DNA from: Roseobacter fucihabitans
GTDB taxonomy: Bacteria > Pseudomonadota > Alphaproteobacteria > Rhodobacterales > Rhodobacteraceae
Direction: 5' to 3'
Length of the DNA stretch: 64,000 nt
Assembly (NCBI RefSeq): GCF_014337925.2
Contig: NZ_CP143423.1
Span: forward strand, 3,068,501-3,132,500
Both the position numbers and the translations under genes were made by a program. Of this stretch, positions 1 to 8,255 are shown in pieces (positions within the stretch are counted from its first letter, which is position 1; each line of letters starts with the position of its first letter). A model generated the notes under the pieces. That model made no database searches, was not told where the DNA came from, and saw only the letters and a list, made by a program, of their open reading frames with translations.

Positions 1-762
1 CCTATCGCTGCAAAGATTGCCGCAAGCATTTCAGCGTCCGCACTGGCACAGTCCTTGCAGAGAGTCGCCTTCCTTTGCTCAAATGGCTGCTTGCCATCTA
101 CATGCTCACCAGCGCCCGTAAGGGCATCTCCAGCACTCAGATGGCTCGCGAATTGGGTGTCACTCAGAAAACAGTATGGTTCCTTGCGCAGCGCATCCGC
201 GAAACTTGGATGGGCGGCAATAGTAACAAGATGGACGGCCAAGTTCAGGTGGATGAAACCTATGTGGGCGGAAAAGAGAAGAACAAACACGCCGATAAGA
301 AGCTGAAAGCGGGCCGTGGCGCGGTTGGCAAGATCGCTGTCGTTGGCATGCGGGACGAAAGCGGCGAAGTTGTCGCCAAGCCTGTTAAGCGCACCAATGC
401 GGCCACACTGGTTGGTTTCGCGCAGGAAAACGCACCAGAGGGTGGCGAAGTCGTTACAGACGAGTCCGCGCCTACAAAGCCTTGAGGTCAAGGGCTACAC
501 CCACAAGACGGTTCGTCACTCTGCTGGCGAGTATGTCCGCGACATGGTGCACACCAACGGAATTGAAAGCTTCTGGTCATTGCTCAAGCGCGGGTACATC
601 GGCGTTTACCACTACATGAGCGAAGATCACCTGCACCGCTACATCAACGAATTTTCGTTCCGCCATAACACCTCAAAAGCTAGCACCATGAACTTCATCA
701 CCATGACGATTGACCGGATGGTTGATAAACGTCTGACCTACAAGGACTTGATCAATGGCTAA
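1..762 (+). pseudogene. IS1595-type (ISXO2-like) transposase, frameshifted, 5' end outside window
   Basis: The reading frame enters the window at base 3 with a zinc-ribbon tail (RCKDCRKHF). It continues through a helix-turn-helix-like stretch and the first DDE aspartate in VDETYVGG (about 250-273), then VVTDES near 455-470. There it changes frame. The C-terminal part, EVKGYTHKTVRHSAGEY then NGIESFWSLLKRGY, is in the frame of 481-762. Restoring one C after 'gagtc' (near 470) and one near 480 gives a continuous DESRAYKALEVKGY, so two single-base losses are the simplest reading; one +1 change is the alternative. The gene is therefore probably inactive unless frameshifting rescues it. Its stop overlaps the start of the next gene. 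Family assignment is by motif and is fairly sure. Confidence 0.85.
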
Positions 763-1765
763 AAAGCCCGAAACCACAATTAAGCCTATTGATGCCAGCT
801 TTGATGAGGTGGTCGGCGCGATCACCCCAAAATCAAGCAAAAACAGAATGTTAACTACCGCCCCCGGGGCTTCCGCGATCACCCCCGCCCAAGGCAGGCT
901 AAATCTGCAAATTGAAAAGCAGATCGAAGTAGATGGCGTCGGCATGGGTGTGCTGACGGATGGGACGCCGTTCCTAACTGGACGAGGGCTTGCCCGACTA
1001 TGCGGCGTCAGCAACGCACGTATCGTTGAGTTGAGTGCCGATTGGGTAAACGAGCGCCGAGCGCTCACCAAGCGCGTTAAAGAACTGCTGGAGTCCAAAA
1101 GCATCAAGGTTGAGGCCCCACACATCAAGATAAATCAGCGCAGCGGTGCCTTCTATGCCTATCCGGATGTCGTCTGCATAGCAGTCTTGGAGTATTACGC
1201 CTTTGACGCTGGCGAAGGTGTTCGGGATACCGCAATCAAGAACTTCCGGCTTTTGGCAGGAAAGGCCCTTCATGATTTCATCTATTCCCAAGTCGGGTAT
1301 GACCCCGAACAGCACGTCCCAGCTGTCTGGAAGCAATTCCACGACCGAGTGTCTCTGACGTACAATTCCGTTCCCACTGGATATTTCAGCGTCTTTAAGG
1401 AGATAGCAGACATGATTGTCACGCTTGGGCAGGCTGGCCTCTCGATTGACAGTTCATTTGTGCCGGACGGCAGTGTTGGTATTCACTGGGCAAAGCATTG
1501 GAAAGCCCAAGAGCTTGAGTCCAAGTTTGGAAAGCGCGTTCCGTGGGATCACAACTTCCCTGATTATTTCCCTCAAGCAAAATCAAACCCGCAGCCAGCG
1601 AATGCCTATCCAGAGGCGGCGTTGCCAGAGTTTCGAAGGTGGATGCGTGAGAATTATATCGGTGATGGAAAATTCACCACATACATCAACACGAAAATCA
1701 AGCAAAAGGAACTTCCGGCATCGTTTTCGCAGCTTGTCATAGCAGCGTATGATCTTGACTCATGA
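755..1765 (+). CDS. P63C-domain protein, IS passenger gene
   Basis: A 336-residue protein of unknown function. The ATG lies inside the last codons of the transposase (8-bp overlap), so the two were probably translated together. The C-terminal third carries what I recognise as the P63C domain of phage and IS-linked proteins: FHDRVSLTYNSVPTGYFSVF, then VGIHWAKHW, then FPDYFPQAKSNPQ and ALPEFRRWMREN. The N-terminal third (residues 1-55) is low in complexity. Residues 60-160 (GVLTDGTPFLTGRGLARLCG, DVVCIAVLEYYAF) resemble a phage-antirepressor-like fold, which is an inference. The frame is intact although the transposase is broken. IS1595-family elements are known to carry passenger genes; the function of this one is not known to me. 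Confidence 0.75.
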   Translation: MAKKPETTIKPIDASFDEVVGAITPKSSKNRMLTTAPGASAITPAQGRLNLQIEKQIEVDGVGMGVLTDGTPFLTGRGLARLCGVSNARIVELSADWVNERRALTKRVKELLESKSIKVEAPHIKINQRSGAFYAYPDVVCIAVLEYYAFDAGEGVRDTAIKNFRLLAGKALHDFIYSQVGYDPEQHVPAVWKQFHDRVSLTYNSVPTGYFSVFKEIADMIVTLGQAGLSIDSSFVPDGSVGIHWAKHWKAQELESKFGKRVPWDHNFPDYFPQAKSNPQPANAYPEAALPEFRRWMRENYIGDGKFTTYINTKIKQKELPASFSQLVIAAYDLDS

Positions 1766-2010
1766 CATGCAGAAAACGCGTCCTATTCGATACGCCGCCT
1801 CAGCGTCTGAAATGCGCGCTAAGATAGTCACCATGCCGTTTGGCTCTGCCACACGCTCTTCCATAAGGAAGTACCCACTGGTGTCCTCTGGCGGCTCTGG
1901 GCAGCGTGCCAGCTTAGAGGAAGTGATCGGCGCAATTGAAAGGCGCTTACTATCTTCAGTATTCGCGGTAAGATAGAGTTCCTCTATAACTACCCTGAAA
2001 GGTTCTTGGT
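1766..2010. other. Intergenic stretch, no supported gene
   Basis: No convincing gene here. A minus-strand frame (about 1760-2026) has 88 codons but starts only at TTG and matches nothing I know. The right end of the IS1595 element should lie in or near this stretch, but I could not identify its terminal repeat without the left end, which is outside the window. Confidence 0.4.
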
Positions 2011-2527
2011 ATGAGTGATAAGCCAACGCACCGATGGGTCAAGACGCCAAAGGTGAGCAGTCGGTTCCTTAGTGACTATATGGTCGCATCTGAAATACAA
2101 CAGCGCTCCATCGTTCGCAACTGCAAATAGCGCAAAATCGCCAGAGGCATTCAACATATCAGGGCGAAAACCTTCATCGCCAACTCTAATAAAAGATGGA
2201 ACGCTTAGCGCCGATTCGTTTAGTACAGAAGGTTACCGATATCTTGAAATGGTGGCCAATGATGACTTTGAGCGTGACACCTTAAATGTCAATGGGGATT
2301 TCTTGATTTCCTATGGCGAAGACGAAATCGCCGCAGAGGAAAAGTTATGTCTGACACTGGATGGTGCGACGGGACACTTCATAGCCGCGCCTACCAACGC
2401 CACAAGACGGTTTCAAAATGTTCAGGCCGCTTGTGTCTCAATTGCCGAGCGATGGGAGAATATTGAACCGCCTGAAAGTGCAGTCTTGTCTAACGGCGGG
2501 TTAAGTATATACGCACCCTTTGACTAA
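2011..2527 (+). pseudogene. Broken conserved hypothetical gene (nonsense codon plus frameshift)
   Basis: An ATG at 2011 with GAAAGG 8-9 bases upstream opens MSDKPTHRWVKTPKVSSRF and runs to RNCK, where TAG at 2128-2130 interrupts it. Reading on in the same frame gives RKIARGIQHIRAKTFIA before another stop. The downstream frame (entered near 2190) continues with KDGTLSADSF and DDFERDTLNVNGDFL to a stop at 2525-2527. Together these resemble, from memory, one family of conserved bacterial hypothetical proteins with a CKYxxIARxxQH stretch followed by a DFERDTLxVN motif. The TAG would replace a Tyr codon. I infer one decayed gene, not two small ones. The function is unknown. Confidence 0.55.
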
Positions 2528-2530
2528 GCG

Positions 2531-3034
2531 CTAGGTGCAGAGTTTTGCGCGATTATCTGCATCAAAACGGGTTTCCATCACCGTACCATCCGCGAAACTG
2601 AAAAAGACGCGCGCGCCCGCCATCTCACCGCCTGTAACGCGGATTTGGCCGAGATCCGAGCGAATCTGGCGATCATCCACGTCAATGGTGAACCCGGCGC
2701 GCTGCCCCTTGGACATGTTGTTCAGGCGCACTTCCAACTGATCCGCGCCATCCGCCACGTCGATCCGCTGCATCTCACCTTGCGGCTCAAACGGTTGGAA
2801 CACCTCAACACCCTGCCCCCCCGCAGCCGTGTCAAACACCAGATTTCCCGCGGACCCCTTGAGATCAATACGCAGGCCGGTCACGAAAACACCCGTGGCG
2901 GTGTGAATAATGTCAAACCGATCCTTTGGGGCGCTTTCGATGAATTTCACCGTCAAGGCCTGCTTACATTCCGCATGTGCTGCTGGGGCGCAGAGTGCTG
3001 CGACGGCCAGAGCGAAGTATTGGAGCTTTAACAT
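2531..3034 (-). CDS. Secreted hypothetical protein
   Basis: A 167-residue protein with a clear Sec signal peptide (MLKLQYFALAVAALCAPAAHA, cleavage after about residue 21), so it is probably periplasmic. The mature part is beta-rich, with Cys23 directly after the cleavage site and a second Cys next to the C-terminus that could form a disulfide. No known domain was recognised. The start is well supported: GGGAG lies 7-8 bases upstream of ATG at 3034. It is followed, 60 bp away and on the same strand, by the end of the molybdopterin genes, so it may be transcribed from their operon. It converges with the pseudogene on its other side. Confidence 0.7.
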   Translation of the reverse strand: MLKLQYFALAVAALCAPAAHAECKQALTVKFIESAPKDRFDIIHTATGVFVTGLRIDLKGSAGNLVFDTAAGGQGVEVFQPFEPQGEMQRIDVADGADQLEVRLNNMSKGQRAGFTIDVDDRQIRSDLGQIRVTGGEMAGARVFFSFADGTVMETRFDADNRAKLCT

Positions 3035-3094
3035 TTTGATCTCCCTGTTTGAGATATTTTGATGACACCGCCACAGCTATGTCAAACACCAAGG

Positions 3095-5167
3095 CTACAT
3101 GGAGAAACTGCCAAAGGGAATGTATCTGACCATGGTCCCGGTTGTGATCTCGACCGCTGCATCGGGCAGTTCCACAAAGCCTTCGGCCCAGGACAATCCG
3201 CTGATACGGCCGGAACCTTCAGAGCCAAAAACCTCCGCCTGCCCATCCCGGATGCGCGCGCGCAGGTATTCCGTGCGGCCCGCCTTCTTGCGCTTGGAAA
3301 ACCCCGCCGGTACGTCAAAACCCTGCGGCTCTTGCCAGTCCTGACCGGCCAGACGCGCCATGGCAGGGGCCGCAAAGATCATCGCGCAAGTCATGGCCGC
3401 GACCGGGTTTCCGGGCAGGCCGAAGACCGGCGTTCCCGCCCACATCCCCAAAGCGAGCGGGCGCCCCGGTTTCACCGCGATGCGCCAAAGCGTCATCGCC
3501 CCAGCCTCGCGCAACAAGGCGGAAACATGGTCCTCATCCCCCGCCGAGGCACCACCGCTGGTCAGGATCAGGTCGGCCCGTCCGGCAGCCAGGTCCAGCC
3601 GTTGCGCCAGCAAGGCGCGATCATCCGGCACGATCCCCATATCCAGCGGGACATGGCCACAGGCGCGGATCAGTTCCAGCAGCATCGGACGGTTGGCGTC
3701 AAATATCTGGCCCGGCTGGGCCGCGTCCCCCGCTTGCACCAATTCCGCACCGGTTGACAGCACCGCAACCTGCAAGGGGGCATGCACCGCGACCTCCCGC
3801 ACCCCGATGGCTGCGAGCAAAGCCGCCTCAGCGGCCCCCACGCGGATGCCTTTTTCCAGCGCTTTTGCGCCTTCCTGAACGTCTTCGCCAGCGCGCCGTG
3901 TATTTGCTCCGGGCTTGATCGGCCCGCGAAATGCGATGTGCCCCTCAGAGAGCGTCACGTCCTCTTGCAGCACGACCGTGTCGACGCCGCCCGGCAAGGC
4001 AGCCCCGGTCAGAATGCGCACCGCATGACCCTGCGGTACAACGCCCGGCGCATCGCCCGCCGCCGCGCGCCCCTCTGCCAGCGGCATCCGGTGCACGCCC
4101 GCCGCCTTGCCCCCGGCAAACCCATATCCATCCACCGCCGTGTTGGGCAGGGGCGGGTTGGACCGCTGTGCCATGACCTCATGCGCCAGAATACGCCCCG
4201 TGGCCGCGCCAACCGGCACGGTGCTCACAGGCGTGACCGGTGAAAGCCGCGCACGCAACATATCAAGGGTTTCGCGCACCGGGGTCCAATGCACACCGGG
4301 CGGCAAGGCGAAGCAATCATTGGTCAATTTAGGCGGTTGCGCCGCAGCGTGCCGCAGGTCGGCTTCGTGCCCGAGACCGAAAATCCACCCCTCCTCGGGA
4401 GCATCAACCTCCAGGATGCGCGCCAGCACATCCGATCCGATGTTTGAGACCATTCTGGCCACTTCTTGCACCTGCCAGGCGTCCTTGATCTGGCCCAACG
4501 GTCCCGCCCCAAGCGTCAGGGAGGGCCAGATTTCGACGAATGCAATTTGACCGGTCAACGGCTCAAACGGCCAAACGGCCACATCAAAGCGTTTTCGCAA
4601 CCGCGACAGAACGGGCAAGCCCATCAGAACCTGTGATCCCACAGCCCCCGTCCCACCCAGCTGCCAGCAGGAAAACGCACCCTTGGTGGCCTCTTCGGCG
4701 GCGCGTTTTTCGGGGAACGGGTTTTCGTAACCGTCCTTGCGACGGGGCAACCCTTCGATGTCGCGTTTCAATGCGTTGAACCAGAACGGGCCTTTTCCCC
4801 CGAACCGCTGGTTGATGCCAGCCGCCAGATCAAAGCGGTTACTGGCGTGCGGGGTGTCCTCAATCTGCTCTTCCAACCACGCCCAAACGGCGAACGGATC
4901 GTCGCGCCCGGTGAGGGCCTGGGCAAATCCGCGCGGGTATCCGAAGGGAAAATCAAACCCGGCCAACACACGGTTTCCCGCCCGTGTTTCGGCCTCAAAC
5001 AACTCGACAAGCCAGTCCTCCGCTTGCGCCCGGTTGCGCAGATATACCGGCTCCTCGGCCCGTCCCTGCCGCGCAACGCAAGCCCAGATCGCATCCGCGC
5101 GCGGGGTCTTGCCGGTATCGTTGCCGCCGGACCAATCCACCATGACAATCGTGTCAAAGCCCTTCAC
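3095..5167 (-). CDS. moeA: Molybdopterin molybdotransferase MoeA fused to an N-terminal extra domain
   Basis: A 690-residue protein. Residues about 285-690 are a complete MoeA, which inserts molybdate into adenylated molybdopterin. The motifs are PNTAVDGYGF (substrate-loop Asp346), RILTGAALPGG, the GANTRRAGEDV stretch, VLSTGAELV, TSGGASAGDEDHV and PVFGLPGNPVAAM. Residues 1-284 are a separate domain beginning MKGFDTIVMVDWSGG with an AGFDFPFGYPRG loop, which looks like the RNase-H-like DUF429 fold (inference). MoeA alone is about 400 residues, so this is a true fusion. The start overlaps the mobB stop by 4 bp, and fdhD-mobA-mobB-moeA form one operon. The role of the extra domain is unknown to me. 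Confidence 0.9.
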   Translation of the reverse strand: MKGFDTIVMVDWSGGNDTGKTPRADAIWACVARQGRAEEPVYLRNRAQAEDWLVELFEAETRAGNRVLAGFDFPFGYPRGFAQALTGRDDPFAVWAWLEEQIEDTPHASNRFDLAAGINQRFGGKGPFWFNALKRDIEGLPRRKDGYENPFPEKRAAEEATKGAFSCWQLGGTGAVGSQVLMGLPVLSRLRKRFDVAVWPFEPLTGQIAFVEIWPSLTLGAGPLGQIKDAWQVQEVARMVSNIGSDVLARILEVDAPEEGWIFGLGHEADLRHAAAQPPKLTNDCFALPPGVHWTPVRETLDMLRARLSPVTPVSTVPVGAATGRILAHEVMAQRSNPPLPNTAVDGYGFAGGKAAGVHRMPLAEGRAAAGDAPGVVPQGHAVRILTGAALPGGVDTVVLQEDVTLSEGHIAFRGPIKPGANTRRAGEDVQEGAKALEKGIRVGAAEAALLAAIGVREVAVHAPLQVAVLSTGAELVQAGDAAQPGQIFDANRPMLLELIRACGHVPLDMGIVPDDRALLAQRLDLAAGRADLILTSGGASAGDEDHVSALLREAGAMTLWRIAVKPGRPLALGMWAGTPVFGLPGNPVAAMTCAMIFAAPAMARLAGQDWQEPQGFDVPAGFSKRKKAGRTEYLRARIRDGQAEVFGSEGSGRISGLSWAEGFVELPDAAVEITTGTMVRYIPFGSFSM

Positions 5168-5655
5168 AAACCGACCTCGGCCAGGATGAAATCAGCAATG
5201 GCCCCGGTATCATCGAGGTTGAAAACCGGCCTGTCCAATGTGAGGGGCGTATCACTGGCCACCGCCCGGATCGTTTCATCCTCAGGCGCAATCAGCGGGT
5301 TGTTTGTCTCGGCGCGATGGGCCTCGATCTTGGGGTGCAGGTCGCGTTTGTAGCCTTCGATCAGGACTAAATCGACCGGGCTCAGTTTGCTCAGCAACAC
5401 CTCCAGGCTTGGCTCTTCGGCGTCGCGCAATTCATGCATCAAGGCGAAACGTTTGCGCGAGGATAATAGGACCTCGCGCGCGCCCGCCTGCCGGTGCCGA
5501 TGGCTGTCCTTGCCCGGCTGATCCACGTCAAACACGTGATGCGCATGTTTGACCGTCGAGACCGAAAACCCGCGGCGCGTGATCTCGCTCACCAGCCGTT
5601 CCATCAGACCTGTTTTGCCCGCATTTTTCCAGCCGACGACGCCGTAAACCCTCAT
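5164..5655 (-). CDS. mobB: Molybdopterin-guanine dinucleotide biosynthesis protein MobB
   Basis: A 163-residue GTP-binding protein that assists MobA in making the bis-MGD cofactor. A P-loop, GWKNAGKT, is at residues 8-15. TVKHAHHVFDVDQPGKDSHRH follows, and VDLVLIEGYK carries the Walker-B-like region. Length and order fit the MobB family. It overlaps mobA by 4 bp upstream and moeA by 4 bp downstream, which suggests translational coupling. Confidence 0.92.
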   Translation of the reverse strand: MRVYGVVGWKNAGKTGLMERLVSEITRRGFSVSTVKHAHHVFDVDQPGKDSHRHRQAGAREVLLSSRKRFALMHELRDAEEPSLEVLLSKLSPVDLVLIEGYKRDLHPKIEAHRAETNNPLIAPEDETIRAVASDTPLTLDRPVFNLDDTGAIADFILAEVGL

Positions 5656-6260
5656 AAAAACGCCTCTGCGCGGGCCAGATCCTCGGGGGTATTCACATTG
5701 AAAAACGGATCAATCGTGCTTACCGGAAACAGGGCCTCGCGCCCGCCGTGCTTTTCCGTCCAGATCACAACCTTGCGCAAACCACCCTGCAATGCCGCGC
5801 GCAGGTCATCGCGCAACGCCACCGGCCAAAGACCAAAAGTCGGATGGCGCGCGCGGCCCCGTTCGGGGTCCGGCGTGGCCGATAACACCAGCGGATGCGT
5901 CATGCCGTCGCTGGCCAATAACAGCTGCGGCACCAGATCGCCGGGGAAAAACGGCGTGTCCGCGGCGGCCGTCACAATCTTATCGGCACCGCGCGCCGCC
6001 GCCCAATCGAGCCCGGCCAGCACACCGGCCAGCGGCCCCGCAAACCCCTCGATACTATCCGCCAGAACCGGCAGGCCGAAGGGGTCAAACCGCGCCGGAT
6101 CGCCATTGGCATTCAACGCCAACCCCGCGACCTGTGGCGCAAGCCGGTCGATCACGCGGGACAACAACGTTTGGCGTCCCAACATCAAAAGGCCTTTGTC
6201 ACCGCCGCCCATGCGCGTGGCCTGACCGCCTGCAAGGATCACCCCCAATGGCTGTTTCAT
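5652..6260 (-). CDS. mobA: Molybdenum cofactor guanylyltransferase MobA
   Basis: A 202-residue nucleotidyltransferase that couples GMP from GTP to molybdopterin in the cytoplasm. The signature GVILAGGQATRMGGGDKGL near the N-terminus is the nucleotide-binding loop, AAADTPFFPGDLV holds the metal-binding Asp, and FFNVNTPEDL is the usual C-terminal motif. The length is typical. The start overlaps the fdhD stop by 4 bp. Confidence 0.93.
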   Translation of the reverse strand: MKQPLGVILAGGQATRMGGGDKGLLMLGRQTLLSRVIDRLAPQVAGLALNANGDPARFDPFGLPVLADSIEGFAGPLAGVLAGLDWAAARGADKIVTAAADTPFFPGDLVPQLLLASDGMTHPLVLSATPDPERGRARHPTFGLWPVALRDDLRAALQGGLRKVVIWTEKHGGREALFPVSTIDPFFNVNTPEDLARAEAFL

Positions 6261-7144
6261 GTGCCGCTCTTTCGGCCCGCGCGGCGCGGTTCCTGTGGCA
6301 CGGCAGCTGGGTCAGCGTCGCGGATCAGGCGGTCCTCGCCGGACAGGCAGACAAAGCGTTGCCCCTTCATGCGCCCAATCAGCGTCAGACCAACTTGTTG
6401 GGCAATCTCAACACCCCATGCGGTAAATCCGGAGCGCGAGGCCAGCACCGGGATGCCCATTATCGCCGTCTTGATCACCATTTCCGAGGTCAGCCGCCCG
6501 GTGGTATAGAGGATCTTATCCTCGGCGCTCACGGCTTCAGACAACATCCACCCGGCGATCTTATCCACCGCGTTGTGCCGCCCGACATCTTCCATATAAA
6601 CCAACGGCCTATCCTCATGACACAGGACCGTTCCGTGGATCGCCCCCGCCTCCAGATAAAGCGATGGCGTGCGGTTGATCTTGGCGCTCAGCGCATAGAG
6701 CCACGATGTCCGCACCGGCGTCGTGGGCAGGCTCACCCCCTCCAGCCCCGCCATCATATCGCCAAACACCGTCCCCACGGCGCAACCGCTGGTGCGGGTT
6801 TTCTTGCGCATCTTTTCCTCATAGTCGGTCTTGCGGGCCGTGCGCACGATGACGGTTTCAAGCTCCTCGTCATAGTCCACACCGGTAATGTCATCAGCAG
6901 CGCTCAGCATGCCCTGATTGCGCAGAAACCCCAGCGCCAGATAATCCGGATAATCGCCAATCGTCATCGCCGTGACGATTTCCTGCGCGTTCAGGAATAT
7001 CGTCAGCGGCCTTTCCTCCACGACACTGGCTGTAATTCGATTACCCTCGTGATCGATCCCGTCCACCGCCCGCGTGAGGCGTGCAGCGCCGGGATCGGGT
7101 GCGATCAAATAGTCACCGATGTCATCCAGTCTGGCCAATTGCAT
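6257..7144 (-). CDS. fdhD: Formate dehydrogenase accessory sulfurtransferase FdhD
   Basis: A 295-residue FdhD, which passes sulfur from IscS to the bis-MGD cofactor of formate dehydrogenase. Family stretches are EERPLTIFLN, ALGFLRNQGML, EDVGRHNAVDKIAGW and GRLTSEMV. The catalytic loop reads RTSGCAVG: Cys121 is present at the same number as in the E. coli protein, but position 124, the second Cys of the E. coli C-x2-C, is Gly. It is the first gene of the operon (run of G directly before the ATG) and diverges from azlC across 47 bp. A formate dehydrogenase is not in the window. Confidence 0.92.
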   Translation of the reverse strand: MQLARLDDIGDYLIAPDPGAARLTRAVDGIDHEGNRITASVVEERPLTIFLNAQEIVTAMTIGDYPDYLALGFLRNQGMLSAADDITGVDYDEELETVIVRTARKTDYEEKMRKKTRTSGCAVGTVFGDMMAGLEGVSLPTTPVRTSWLYALSAKINRTPSLYLEAGAIHGTVLCHEDRPLVYMEDVGRHNAVDKIAGWMLSEAVSAEDKILYTTGRLTSEMVIKTAIMGIPVLASRSGFTAWGVEIAQQVGLTLIGRMKGQRFVCLSGEDRLIRDADPAAVPQEPRRAGRKSGT

Positions 7145-7191
7145 CCCCCCTGCGGCTCGGCTACGTCTGTGGGGTAACTTAGAAGCATCCT

Positions 7192-7926
7192 ATGTCCTCC
7201 ACCACACCGAAAATACAAACAAAAGCGCGGGCCTTCTGGAAAGGTGCCGCCGAAGGTGCCCCGTTCCTGCTGGTGGTCGCCCCCTTTGCCATGCTGTTTG
7301 GTGTTCTGGCGACCGAAGCGGGGCTCAACGTGTTGGAAACGATGCTGTTTTCCGTTGCGGTTTTTGCCGGGGCTGCGCAGTTCACCGCCCTGCAATTGAT
7401 GCAGGAAAATGCGCCCACGCTGATCATTCTGGCCTCTGCGCTGGCGGTCAACCTGCGCGTGGCGATGTATTCGGCGGCCCTTACGCCATGGATCGGGGCC
7501 GCGCCCCTGTGGCAGCGCGCCATTGCCGCCTATTTCACGGTCGATCAATCCTATGCCTGTTCGGTCATGCAATTCGAAAAAGATCCGCAGATGAGCGTGC
7601 CGCAACGCATGGCTTATTTCTCCGGGGTGCTCTTTCCGATTGTACCGATGTGGTATGCCAGCACCTTGTTCGGGGCGCTGCTCGGCGCACAGGTGCCCGA
7701 GGCCTGGGCGCTTGATTTCGCGCTGCCAATTACCTTTCTGGCGATGGTGGCCCCAATGTTGCGCACCCCTGCGCATGTCATTGCCGCCGTCGTTGCGATC
7801 ACCACCAGCCTGCTGACCGCCTGGGTCCCCTACTCACTGGGGCTGATCATCGCGGGGACACTTGGCATGATGGCGGGGGCGCAGGCCGAACTGATGCTCG
7901 AAGGCAAGAAAGCGCGCCATGATTGA
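7192..7926 (+). CDS. azlC: AzlC-family branched-chain amino acid exporter subunit
   Basis: A 244-residue inner-membrane protein, the large subunit of an AzlCD-type exporter for branched-chain or related amino acids. The family core is FWKGAAEGAPFLLVVAPFAMLFG, then FAGAAQFTALQLM and NLRVAMYSAALTPW. Several hydrophobic helices follow. It overlaps azlD by 8 bp, the usual arrangement. Substrate is inferred from family only. Confidence 0.9.
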   Translation: MSSTTPKIQTKARAFWKGAAEGAPFLLVVAPFAMLFGVLATEAGLNVLETMLFSVAVFAGAAQFTALQLMQENAPTLIILASALAVNLRVAMYSAALTPWIGAAPLWQRAIAAYFTVDQSYACSVMQFEKDPQMSVPQRMAYFSGVLFPIVPMWYASTLFGALLGAQVPEAWALDFALPITFLAMVAPMLRTPAHVIAAVVAITTSLLTAWVPYSLGLIIAGTLGMMAGAQAELMLEGKKARHD

Positions 7927-8245
7927 TCCCGTTAAACTCTGGACGGTCATCATCGGCCTTGGCATCGGCAGCTACGCCCTGCGCTTCACCTTCCTCGGGA
8001 TCGTCGGCGACCGACCGATGCCCGCGTGGTTGTTGCGTCACCTGCGTTATACCGCCGTGGCGATGCTGCCGGCGCTGGTTGCCCCGCAGGTTGTCTGGCC
8101 CGCGGCCACCGATGGGACCGCGGATCTGCCCCGCATCTGCGCAGCCGTGGTCACGCTCGTGGTGGGGTTGATGACGAAAAACGTGCTGGCGGCTGTTTTC
8201 TCAGGGGGCGCGACGCTCTTTGGATTGCTTTATCTGGCGGCCTGA
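7919..8245 (+). CDS. azlD: AzlD-family transporter small subunit
   Basis: A 108-residue membrane protein with about four hydrophobic helices. The family N-terminus is WTVIIGLGIGSYALRFTFLG, with RHLRYTAVAMLPALVAPQV in the middle. It partners AzlC, whose stop it overlaps by 8 bp. It ends 10 bp before the converging lipoprotein gene. Confidence 0.88.
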   Translation: MIDPVKLWTVIIGLGIGSYALRFTFLGIVGDRPMPAWLLRHLRYTAVAMLPALVAPQVVWPAATDGTADLPRICAAVVTLVVGLMTKNVLAAVFSGGATLFGLLYLAA

Positions 8246-8255
8246 CCCGCGCATC

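Noticed and set aside
1760-2026. Minus-strand 88-codon frame opposite the end of the P63C region
   Set aside because: It starts only at TTG, lacks a ribosome site and overlaps the start of a better-supported (broken) gene on the other strand.
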